From Triops longicaudatus (taxonomy: Eukaryota; Arthropoda; Branchiopoda; Notostraca; Triopsidae), in NCBI GenBank assembly GCA_022885665.1, contig JAGQDJ010000029.1, positions 310,001-374,000 on the forward strand: a DNA stretch of 64,000 bases. The letters run 5' to 3'. Positions 12,784-22,956 of the stretch are shown one piece after another. The notes below the pieces were generated by a model. That model did not search any database. It was not told the DNA's origin and saw nothing but the letters and a program-made list of their open reading frames with translations. The first letter of the stretch is position 1; every line of letters begins with the position of its first letter. The position numbers and the translations under genes are program-made.

Positions 12784-15700
12784 TTAATTACAGTTATTAT
12801 TAGTTATTTGAATTTCTTTCGAATTACCGGAGTCCGATCGATTCCAGGCTTGTTCTTCACCACTAGCAAACAACACGAAAAACAGGTTGGTTGTAAAGTA
12901 GATTGCTGCTGAGATGTAGAAGATCAGCCGCCATTCCGAAAGTGTTCCCTAAATTAAAAGAAATAATTGCGCAAATCAAATGGATGAAATCGTAATGGTT
13001 GCTAATGTAGTCTTTTCTAACTGATTCACATTCTATGTTACGGACAATGTACCTACCTTTACTTTATCTTCTACTCGAAAAATTTTTTGCGATTATTATT
13101 AAGTAGCTGTACAAGTTAGACTAAAGAATTGTCTCGCTGTGAAACATTTTGCTCATTTATATTCGAAGAGGCAAGTGTTACAAAGCCGACTTAAGCCAAG
13201 TTGACTTTGTAGTCAGTGAAGTGGATGGGTCATATTTCCTAATTCTTTTAAGTGGGAATGTAGCCTTAAATATGCCATTTTTTACTCTCAATTTAGTTTA
13301 ACTGGTGTGTATAAAATTTATCTAAATAAATACGGTAATCTGAACTTTAAAATTCAATTGAAGCCCTTGAAACGACTGCAACATTTTCAACCGCCTGTTT
13401 GATCCAGGAGCTGTACGGTGGCGCCTCTAGCTGCATGCCGTGTAGTTAACATTGCATGGAGGAGACGCTGCCTATGTTTACCTCAGTAGTGATGCATGAT
13501 ACGACGTACGGGGCTAAAAATCCAGAAACAGTGCCTGCCGTGTTGGTTACACCCATCAAAATACCAGCATAATTTGCCGCGATATCCAAGTGACTCACCT
13601 GTAAGTAGAAACTCTTTGTAGTCATTGCCTGATTTTCAATTCTGCCATCTTGTAAAAATCGACATATTTGGTCCAGATTACAAGTGCTTTGGCGGCTTTT
13701 ACGAAAAGTCTCTTTGTAGACTAATGTATGACATTTCTAGCTTAAATAGGCCGTAATTTAAAGTCGCTACTATGCCATCTAACGGGCACATTAAATAGGC
13801 CTATACGTTATCAAGGTCCAAACGTAACGGCAGTAACTATCGCAAGATGGCGGAATTGTTCCATCCTTACTTGTAACCCTGAGTAGTATGCGCCTATGGA
13901 TCCCATACAGAGCGTTAACAACGTAATAGTCAAGGTACGATCACAACCACTGTATCCAGCGCCGATTAAAAGCAATCCAGCCATTAGGAAACCTTGACGA
14001 GCACACATAATAAAAAATTGTGTCTAAATGAATCTAGTTTGTTGAATATTCGATACCGAAAGAATTGAAAGATTTCCGGATAAGTGTTAGCGAAACAACT
14101 CGCCGTGAGCGTAAGTAATCAGTCCACCAACTTGCCATATTGCTGGAGCACCACATGGCCAGGTACGGCAACACTGACAACATGCTGTTCTATTATTCGA
14201 ATAAACAATTTTTATTAAATTAATTACTTAATTAATTACACTAGTTACTTAATTAAATTAAGTACACTAGAATCTTACGCTTCTTAAGTCAATATGCAGG
14301 GTACTTTTCATGTACAAAGGGAGTTCGGTCATTAGCATGAAATAGCCCCAGCCATGGCCCACATGTGCAATAACAATAGCCCACACCCGAATCGAGCCAA
14401 AAATCGCTTTCCAAGGAGTTTTTCCTTTCTTGAAAGCACAATTAAGGAATTTATTATCAGTAATTTTTTCACTATTGTATTGTAACGATAAATATTTTTT
14501 AATAAATTAAACTGTCAAGATGCTAAAACAAGTTAATTACCTCTTCATGTTTGACGTGTGGCAAAACGCATAAGATATATTCTCTTTCTCTTTCACTGAT
14601 TCGTGGATGATTCGAAGGACTGTCGGACACTAAGATGAACCAAGCTAGGCACCATAGGATACCGACGGCTCCAGGAACGTAAAACGCGAAAGGCCAGCCG
14701 TTATCGAAAGGTATCGTTGCCAGTGCGCCGCTAATGAGCATTGTTATAACTATACCAAATTGTGTTCCTAGACATGTTCAAAAATTTTAATTCGTTATTC
14801 GCCGGCTTAAAGCAAGCTGCAAGCATTGTGTCAATGAGTTGTCATAATATTGACAATTCTTTTTAAATCTCGAATTATTTTCTAAGAGTCTTTAAAAAAA
14901 TCGTGTTTTTTTTTTTATTTTTTAGTCTTTGGTTTTTAGATGCTTAGAGTTTAGTTTAAGCCGATGCTTCTCAGTGGTGGATCAAGTCTTTTGGATCTGG
15001 ACAACGGAAACATATTTCAAGGGAAAAAAAGGTAAATTTTCCCTGAATTTATTTGTGAGAAGCTCTTCAGTCCCAGATAACTGAAATATTACAATCATTT
15101 TAAATGGAAACTCCAAAACAAACGAATATAACTTACAATTTCTTTCTCTGTTTTATTTTTTTTTTATTTTTTTTTTTGGGGGGGGGCAATGGTGACTTTC
15201 TGGTGGGGTTCCGGGGTAGTGGTCGAAAACTATTGAGAAGCACTTGCTTAACTCATGTCACATAGGGTAATAATTATATTTTAATTTTTGTGTGCTTTTA
15301 ATTTTTTTTTATCATATTACTTAACTTTGAGTTTTTTGTAATCATTGTCAACATCACTCATACCGCCAAAAATGAAGCCAGCGATGGTGCTGCGCTCTGA
15401 CGGTGGGGCCCAATGTGATAGCATTTCATGCATTGCAGGAAACGTGACGCCCTGCGCGAAGACATATTTCCATGTGACGTAATCCACATTCGATTTGTTA
15501 TCGTATTCTAGCCAAAGTGAAGCGAAAATGCAATACAAAACATTGACAACTATTCTAATTAACTGAAGTTAATTTAGTGCGTTTAATATGTTAGGTTTTG
15601 TTACTCACAAGTTGTTTTTGCATTTTTATGTATTTATTGGCACAGCTAAGGCATACATTTTTGTTTAGTGATTCGTTAACAAATGGAATAACGTCTTTTA

Positions 15701-16610
15701 AATGAGCACTTACACATGCAAGACCTTCAACCACTCTAACGGTGACGAGAAGTCCAACGTGGATCCTGACAGCCACGGGAGTAAGAAGAGTAAGGACAGT
15801 TGTAACTAGCACTCCGCAACCAAATATTCTTTTCCCTCCGTATTTCCTGGTCCAAAGTCCACCAGGAATTTGGGTTACCATGTAGCCCCAGAAAAAGCTT
15901 CCCAAAACCATTCCTTGTGTTGGACTATCCCAGTCGAACTCAGCTTCCTAAGTGCAAATCCGATACTTTATATTTGTTTTAATTAACATTTTATTTTTGC
16001 TAGAATCTCTAGAATTTAGATTTTTTTAATCAGTTTCAGAACGCATGAAATATATTGTTTCTATGTTCTGTTCTGTAATGATTAATATTTATTGTTTTTA
16101 AAAAGTATGCTTCAATGTAAAGCTTATTTTATTTATTTATTTTTTCTTTCTGAATATAGATAAGTTTAACTTACGTAAGCAGAATCTCTCGCATAATCCG
16201 GATCAAAAGGACAAAACTGTCCACTAGTATAATTCGGAAAAGTCTGATTCTGTGTTCGTTTACTTTTCACCATAGCCACAATGGCCACCGATAAATTCAC
16301 TCTTAGCATAAACAGACAGGTCATCCCCAAAAATCCCATGAATGCAAAAACGTGTCGATATCCCCAACCGACTCGTTCAATTTTTGCTTGTGCGCCTAAA
16401 AAGTGACTTGTTTATTAACTCATTTTTTTTTTATTTTAACTTACTAGTTAATTGCTCTATTGAGCTCATGCCGTAGAGCGTTTGGATAGACGACAAAGCA
16501 TTTGAATTTGATTTGTTTGCTGTTAGCACGAATGTGGAATTCATGTCAGCTATTGAAAGTTCGGGATTGTATTGAGTACTGTATTTTGAGTTCACATTCA
16601 GAGTTAGCAT
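12784..16610 (-). CDS. SLC17 family anion transporter, sialin-like (copy B)
   Basis: Second tandem paralogue. Exons in transcript order: 16445-16610, 16175-16395, 15714-15947, 15364-15451, 14541-14767, 14279-14428, 14057-14189, 13871-13992, 13482-13598, 12784-12948. They total 540 residues plus TAA. Eight internal and terminal exon lengths (234, 88, 227, 150, 133, 122, 117 and 165) are identical to copy A. Motifs: LRVNLSVAIVAMVKS, WGYMVTQIPGG, WAPPSERSTIAGF, NGWPFAFYVPGA, LLIGAGYSGCDRTL, VSHLDIAANYAGI and EWRLIFYISAA. The residue before GVTFP is Cys where most SLC17 proteins have Glu. C-terminal tails of A and B end alike (NGCN and NNCN). Introns 12949-13481 and 14768-15363 hold no recognisable element except a T/G homopolymer run near 15160-15186. 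Confidence 0.93.
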
Positions 16611-16897
16611 GTTTTTTATTCTGAAAAATTTTATTATAGACTAAAAAAGAGTGTAATTTGGATAATAAAAGCAAGAAATTGCACGTTTCTGCAGTTTCGG
16701 AAGCAGACAAGCCTACTTTTACTTTGTAATTTGTAGGTTTTGGACTTCACTAGAAAATTAGTTTCTTTAACTTAAATTTAGAGTGACAAACATTGTCAGC
16801 TCTACTGAGTTTGGCGGTTACAATCGAAGTGGGCTTTGGTTGTCGAATCAAATTCTTATTTAGACGATTGATCTCTCAATATTGCAAACTAAGATTC

Positions 16898-16942
16898 GTG
16901 TTAGAGCATGAGTAAGTGCGAAATTGCATTTAGCCGTGACTT
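16898..16942 (-). promoter_or_regulatory. Conserved upstream block, SLC17 copy B
   Basis: This is the partner of the block at 11921-11966, at nearly the same distance from its start codon. Most surrounding flanking sequence has diverged, so the retained similarity may be functional or may simply be slow decay. Confidence 0.45.
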
Positions 16943-17389
16943 GTTTTCGTTTTGTGTGCTTTGGCTCTAGAGTTACTCGTAAATTTAAATAGCCGATTTT
17001 CAGCTTTCTGTAAAAGGGCGTAGAGCACTGTTGAGAAAGAAACCTCTCCGATCCACGCGGTTCTAGTTTCCTCAATGTAATGTGCAGAATAAGCCCAAGT
17101 GGAAAATTGGCAGCATTGTGAAAACATCATTAACGTGCTGCACGTGAGGGAGTCGTGTATTGAGAAATGAGTTGCAAAATCTAGTGTGTACAGCAGAATT
17201 GCCAATATCGATGTCTGATGGAGAATAAAGGAAAAAGGAGATGAACCAACAAAAGATTAAATTTTGGGGTCACCCACTTTTTACTGAGTTGAACCTTGCA
17301 CGTAAGCTTTGTGCTTATGTGGTCACATACGAAAACGAACAAAAGTGTGTTACTATAGTAACTTATCCTTTGATTGCACTAGAAGCTCT

Positions 17390-17452
17390 CTTATCCGGCT
17401 GGTAATACAGTGAGCCCTAAGCCGGGTAACTGGAAAGTCGGATAGCCCGAAG
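17390..17452. mobile_element. Possible pogo/Tigger-like terminal fragment
   Basis: TTATCCGGC, then a TA dinucleotide directly followed by CAGTGAGCCCTAAGCCGG, then GTCGGATAGCCCGAAG. CAGTG after a TA target site and repeated TATCCG/CGGATA units are typical of pogo/Tigger ends. I find no matching second terminus and no transposase, so at best it is a solo fragment. Confidence 0.25.
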
Positions 17453-19130
17453 AACAATTAAAACCTTAATTACAGATGAAAATGAAGACTGAAAGACGTG
17501 TACATGTGTAGTCAATTATTAATTTTTAACCTTTCTTTGATATTTTTATTAAGTATTATCTAAATTTTGTTACGCTATACTTTTAATATAGTATCTCTTT
17601 TTCTAAAGATATCTTTTCATTCATTTTTTTTCCTAAACTAATTGAAATCATTTTCAATAATTGAATTAAATTGTTATCAGTGATTGACATAAATGAAATC
17701 AGAAAACGATTCCGCCCGTTCTTCCGGTCATGATGACATCTTAAATTTTTAGAACAGCACTGAGCAATAGTAAAACAAAATTGCCCTTATTATATTTTAG
17801 AATATTCTATTATATATATTTACAAAAATATTGTATATTAGCTAGAAGTATTTTATTACAATTATTCTAAACATGTTCATTTTTTAAAATGGACTAAACA
17901 ATTGGCCGTTTGTTCAATACCTCAGTATTTACACATTTAATAATTTGACTATTTCTCACGCTGCAAATGGTAAACCCCGATTAAATTGATTTTTTCAATA
18001 ATTTTTCATTTTTTTCAGACAGAAAAGTAAGCAGTGACGAATAACAAACAAACGCCTAGTAACTTGCGTAATAGCTGCCTTGAGGGCGCATGGTAAGATT
18101 CCTTAATAGATCTCGAAAATACTTTAATTTCCATTTCGAAAACTTGTTTTAGAAATTACTTATATTCCCTTGTGTCTTCGCATTTATTTGTTTACTGGTG
18201 TTTCATATAGTATTATTTTTGAACATTTTATATAGAAATATGAATTTATTTGGGCTCTAGGAACAACAGTTATTAGTTTTGTTCTTACTGTTTAACTCTT
18301 AGTATTTTAATGTATTAGTATATGTGTTAATAATATTTTATGTGTATTTCGATCGATCAAGGTTCATCCGAATGTCACGTGGAAAGGAAACAACAACAGC
18401 CGTGGAATCTTACGGGAAATGAGGCTTTGTGGAAATAAAAAGGGAAGTGGGCATTCTAGTAGACTCAAAAACCTATTTTTGGCGTGTCTTCTAGTGTTTA
18501 CCTGTAATTAATTTACCCTGTTTAATACACTGGTTGAAACCATCTGGTTTATTTTTTTTAACTTACTACGTTTAGTCGTAGGTTTTCTAGTCTGTTATTC
18601 CTCCACATTCGCTTCTTGTAAACGGCTGTGTCGAACGACGAAGCCTTATTTTCACACACTTGAACACGAATTGCTGTGCGAAATAGACTGATTTAATTAA
18701 TGTACTGTTTTCTTGGTTAGCTTTTCTAATTTCAGCTCTTAAGATTGCCTATAAGATGTGAATAGTGTTGTGAATTATTTTTTTATTATTATTGTTTAAT
18801 TTATTTTTATTATTCAATTTTGAGTTCATAAGTTCAGTATCAATTTCAAGACGACATTCAAGGAGATTCCCCATACTTTGTGTGCGATAAGATTCTTATA
18901 ATTCCAAATTCACCAATTGGAATAACTTGAAAATGTTCTGTACGCCGTAATATGTTAAAATTTGTCTGAATTGTAAGTGCTGACTATAGTGTTTCATTTT
19001 AAACAAGCTTTCTGCCAGAAAGAAATTTTAGAAATAATCAAAAAACATTACTAGTTGTCATTTGTGACAAGTTGCAAAGCTAACATACCGGCTGTAGTTT
19101 TTATATGTTAAACAAGCACATTACAAACTA

Positions 19131-19369
19131 AGCGTTATGGCCGAGCGGTCCAAGTACTGGACTTGGGATCGTGAGATCGTAGGTTCGATTCCCCGTGTCT
19201 AAGTTTTGGTTTTTCAGAGAAAAAAAAAACTGACTATATCCTGTCCTGCTTCCTATGGTACCTGGTATATCCCAATAAAATGGTATTGCCAAGAGTACCA
19301 CGGGAAGCAAGATAGGGGATAGGAAAGGGTGAACGAGACCTCGAAAAGCATCGTGCATCTCACTTTTTT
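19131..19369 (+). ncRNA. tRNA-derived pol III-like element (SINE or tRNA pseudogene)
   Basis: A tRNA-like head begins with an A box TGGCCGAGCGG (19138-19148) and a perfect B box GGTTCGATTCC (19182-19192), spaced as in a type II tRNA. It is not a working tRNA: the anticodon stem CTGGA does not pair with the bases after the loop, and the acceptor strands do not match. Behind the head lie two arms (about 19236-19260 and 19295-19319) that form a long imperfect hairpin, and then a T6 run (19364-19369) that could terminate pol III. T4 and T5 runs at 19204-19214 could stop transcription earlier. I see no clear target-site duplication. Confidence 0.5.
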
Positions 19370-20052
19370 CCATGTTATTCCTTATGGGATTTCAAACTTT
19401 TTGGCTCCTGAGACGCCCTCAGGGCATAATTTCATATTCAAGCTCAGTTTTCTCGCTTATTTGAAGGGCTAGCGCAATAATTCTTACCGATTCGGAATCC
19501 TCTCGTTCAGGTGAACAATTTACGTTCTTTAATCTCCATATTGCAGACATGACGGTTAATTAGGTTAATTCGGAATTACCTGTGTACTTTTCTATTTACT
19601 CGTTACATCGCGCTATACCTTACACTAGCTACAACAAGATAACGACAATTGTGTACAAGACCTCAAATCGCGGCGAAATTAAAAAGCTTTTATTCCAGTT
19701 TTGGTCATTACTTATAGTCGGCTATAATGGACAAATACTCGGTCTCCGTACTTGTACGTTATAGCCAGATTTTAATGTATTTTACTTTATTTATTAATTT
19801 GTTTGTTATTTGCTTTTGATTTATTGTTTTAGCGACCGATTTGTTCAGATTAAAATATTTTCTCGTCTGAAATTCGTGATGTGGGTGTTTTTGGTCTGAG
19901 ATCCCCATCTCAGGTCATAGTATGGTGAGGTTGCTCTGCTTGGGGTTACTGAAAGGGAAATGTCAACAAAAAACACCGTTAAACGTACCGTACGACGCTT
20001 ATCCATGCTCTGCTTCAGTCTTTGCAAGGAAGAAATCAAGTGCGTACAAAAC

Positions 20053-20339
20053 TCAACTTGTCCTTCTTGCTTCGCGAATTTCTGTTTCACTTATTGGTGA
20101 AATACATCTCTGCTACATTGAAAAGAGATTAACATGAAAGATAACTGTTGAGAGAGAAACGGATAAAGACATATATAGAAAATGAAAGTTTATTTNTCAA
20201 CTTGTCCTTCTTGCTTCGCGAATTTCTGTTTCACTTATTGGTGAAATACATCTCTGCTACATTGAAAAGAGATTAACATGAAAGATAACTGTTGAGAGAG
20301 AAACGGATAAAGACATATATAGAAAATGAAAGTTTATTT
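20053..20339. repeat. 143-base duplication around N20196 (assembly scar)
   Basis: Bases 20053-20195 are repeated without a difference I can see at 20197-20339, separated by a single N at 20196. Perfect identity on both sides of a one-base gap is what unmerged overlapping contig ends look like. It should be treated as one copy. Confidence 0.9.
20333..20338 (-). terminator. Poly(A) signal of the cuticle protein gene
   Basis: AATAAA on the minus strand lies about 30 bases after the stop codon. An identical image at 20189-20194 is due to the duplicated contig end. Confidence 0.6.
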
Positions 20340-20368
20340 GTCATCTGATATTTGATATAATACATTCT

Positions 20369-21247
20369 TTAATAGTAACGGTTGTAAGCAGGCTTGGCGG
20401 GTGCAGGGGCGACAGGGACAACGGGGGCTGGAGCAGCGGGTGCTTGGTAAACGGGAGCGTAGGCTTTGGGTGTCTCCATCTTGGGAGCCTCGTATTTAGG
20501 AGCAGCAGGAGCCACTGGAACGGCAACGGGAGTTTGGATTTTGGGAGCTTCGTACTTCGGAGCTTCGTACTTTGGAGCTACGTATTTCGGAGCTTCGTAC
20601 ATCGGGGCATCATAAGCAGGTTGGGCAGCAGCAACAGCGGGAGCGGCGGCCCATTGTTCGGGGGTGAGTTTGGGGAGAGTGGGCAACATGGCAGCAATCT
20701 CGGCCGGCACTGGAGGAGGAGTTGGGAGGTGTTCTCCAGTGGCACGGAATCNGCAGCAACAGCGGGAGCGGCGGCCCATTGTTCGGGGGTGAGTTTGGGG
20801 AGAGTGGGCAACATGGCAGCAATCTCGGCCGGCACTGGAGGAGGAGTTGGGAGGTGTTCTCCAGTGGCACGGAATCCGTTCTCGTCAGCAACCCAGCTCA
20901 TTTGGATCTTCTGGCCGTCAGGAGCAATGTAGGAGCTGGAGCCTTGGGCAGCAGTGCCCACAGCTGAGCCAATTTGCTTCTGGTACTGGCTTTCTTGCAT
21001 TGACGTCATATCGGAGCTCTCATAACTGTTGAATTGAAACTTACGTTAGTATATTCATATGATTTGAGTTTGTGTATTACCTGTATTTGGAGCTTCCATC
21101 CAGGTTGCGAACATCTTCTTGCTTGGTAATGGTGGCGTACTTGGGAGCTTCTTCTTTGACTTCCTGTGGTGCTGCTCCGTAACTGTATGAACCGTAAGGG
21201 ATTGCTGTAGCAACCGCTACCAAGGCTGCAAGGATAAAGATCTTCAT
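20369..21247 (-). CDS. RR-type (chitin-binding) cuticular protein, frame broken by an assembly duplication
   Basis: Secreted structural protein of the exoskeleton. Exon 1 is 21081-21247 and exon 2 is 20369-21025. It starts with a signal peptide (MKIFILAALVAVATA). The Rebers-Riddiford-type core follows, ending ADENGFRATGEHLPTPPP, which is the chitin-binding consensus of arthropod cuticle proteins. The C-terminal half is Ala/Pro/Tyr-rich with PKYEAPKYEAPK repeats and ends NRYY. As given, the frame shifts at N20752, because 124 bases are duplicated around the N (125 bases in all). Treating the copies as one gives 699 bases, 232 residues plus stop, with no break. The shift is therefore an assembly artefact and not a pseudogene. 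A TATA box and a close poly(A) signal fit a strongly expressed cuticle gene. It lies between SLC17 copies B and C on the same strand. Confidence 0.92.
20628..20876. repeat. 124-base duplication around N20752 inside the cuticle gene (assembly scar)
   Basis: Bases 20628-20751 recur at 20753-20876 with one N between. The total offset of 125 is not a multiple of three and destroys the reading frame. Removing one copy restores an uninterrupted protein. Confidence 0.92.
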
Positions 21248-21333
21248 GTTGAACTATTTGATTGTTACACTGATTGAGGTTGTTGCTTGTGAGACACTTC
21301 GTGTTGCTCTGAATTTTCACTTTCGTTGCAGCC

Positions 21334-21341
21334 CTTTTATA
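21334..21341 (-). promoter_or_regulatory. TATA box of the cuticle protein gene
   Basis: TATAAAAG on the minus strand, about 90 bases 5' of the ATG. This leaves a start site near 21310 and a short leader, which is typical for arthropod cuticle genes. Confidence 0.7.
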
Positions 21342-22231
21342 CTCGCCCCTCCTCTTGCTTACCCTGCGGTGTAAGGCCCATCCTTTTCAAACGAGGTCAC
21401 GGGTGGTGTGGAGTCTTATTGAAAAATATTTGTTTCAACCGCACTCTTCTTTTACCGCGATAAAGTCTCAAGGTCGGAAACTAAATGGGTTGATTAAACA
21501 TATTGAAATTTTGGCCGTGTATTTTTTACTTTAATAAAGTATAAATTGTTTAATCGTTCTTTAACATCCCATACGCTTTCGTTTTTTGTGCCTGAAGGAA
21601 AGAATGTATATTATACGATTTCTTTATTTCCGATTTTTTTTAACTTTTTGACATACCGCTTTTGAATTTTCTAGAATTTAGCATTCGTAATATGACCAGA
21701 TTTCAAAGTCAAATAGATAGTAAATGGTGATTTTTTTGCCAAGTCCTAATCATTTTTTTACGATTCGTCAGATATATTTTGCCTCTTGTAAGAATCTTAC
21801 TTGTGTAAATATATGTTACAAATACATTTTTTGTGCAATATCAAGTAAGAAAGAAAGCGAGCAGGCAAGTAAGGAAGCAAGAAAGAAAAAAAAATCTTTT
21901 TTTTTTCTGCGAAGAAAAAATTCGTAACAGTTGGAGTTTATACTATTTAAGCTATTTTGGGAGTTACGATCTGCCAAGTTTTTGTAAACAAATTGAGAGG
22001 TATTAGCAAAACACTTCGTAGTTGTTTCGGTATATTTTCTCCTTTTGCAAAATAAGTGCTAATACCACGCATTAACGAGAGAAACTTAACAATTAAATTA
22101 CAACTCTGTATAACTAACTTACAAACATTCACAACCTTAACTCTCAGGTTACGATTCCACTTGTTATCGCGGTAATTCTTTGTCTTCCGTATTTTCAAAA
22201 CGGTCGTTAGTTCGAGGTAGTCTTAACATAG
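21342..22231. other. Spacer between the cuticle gene and SLC17 copy C
   Basis: Upstream region of the cuticle gene and downstream region of copy C. It contains an A/G-rich low-complexity tract around 21845-21920. No gene or RNA is recognised. Confidence 0.5.
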
Positions 22232-22923
22232 CTAGTGTCGCGCGCCATCTAGATCCGCTTTGTTTTCCTCCATAGCAACGCTGTTGTCAGCGTGACTCGC
22301 TTCTAAAAACTGCCGGTTCCAAGGCTGTTCCCTTCCGGTACCAAATATCACAAATATCAGGTTGTTGATAAAGTAAATTGCCGCCGAGATATAAAACACT
22401 GTCCGCCATTGCGTTAAAGTACCCTATAAGAATATTAAGACAATACATACATTTTAATTTTTCCATTCATTCTTACGTCAATAGTTATCCAAGACGCTAC
22501 GTAAGGAGCAAGAATACCAGTAGTATTGCCTGCCATACTGGTAATGCCCATCATGATTCCAGCGTAGTGATGGGCCACATCCAAATGATTCACCTTTAGG
22601 AAAAAATATTTCACACAATCTAAATAAAAATTTCAAGTTAGGCTATACTTGGAAGCCAGAAGTAACTGCACCATTGAGGGTCACGGCAAGGGTCAACAAT
22701 GTAACTGTTAAACTGCGATCGCAGCCACTGTACCCAGCCCCGATGAGAATCAGTCCAGGAACAATTGATCCTTATTAAAATAATAAATAATAATAATAAA
22801 TAATAATAACAATAATAATAAATAATAATAACAATAATAATAAATAATAATAACAATAATAATAAATAATAATAATAATAATAAATAATAATAATAACAA
22901 TAAAATAATAATAATAACAATAA

Positions 22924-22956
<33 letters not shown>

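Larger units (their letters stand above)
16611..19130. other. Intergenic region 5' of SLC17 copy B
   Basis: AT-rich, without credible coding sequence. It holds the block conserved with copy A (16898-16942) and, near 17390-17452, a short CCGG-containing stretch that resembles a pogo/Tigger-type terminal repeat. The remainder to 19130 shows nothing I can name. Confidence 0.5.
19370..20368. other. Spacer downstream of the cuticle gene
   Basis: No gene is seen. The right part contains the assembly duplication around N20196. The cuticle gene poly(A) signal lies in the copy next to the gene, with a second image of it left of the N. Confidence 0.5.

Noticed and set aside
15160..15240. G-quadruplex in an SLC17 copy B intron
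   Set aside because: There is one G9 run, but the other G runs are separated by loops that are too long for the usual pattern.
16860..17205. Minus-strand ORFs of 71 and 91 codons upstream of SLC17 copy B
   Set aside because: They overlap the conserved upstream block, but copy A has no equivalent frame. The translation shows no domain and no clear splice link to exon 1.
19131..19203. Functional tRNA gene
   Set aside because: The A and B boxes are good, but neither the anticodon stem nor the acceptor stem pairs. It is kept only as a tRNA-derived element.
20444..20967. Plus-strand ORFs of up to 162 codons opposite the cuticle gene
   Set aside because: They are antisense shadows of a GC-biased, repetitive coding region, and they span an N.
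20369..21247. Cuticle gene as a pseudogene
   Set aside because: The frameshift coincides exactly with the N and the duplicated 124 bases, and the single-copy version reads through.
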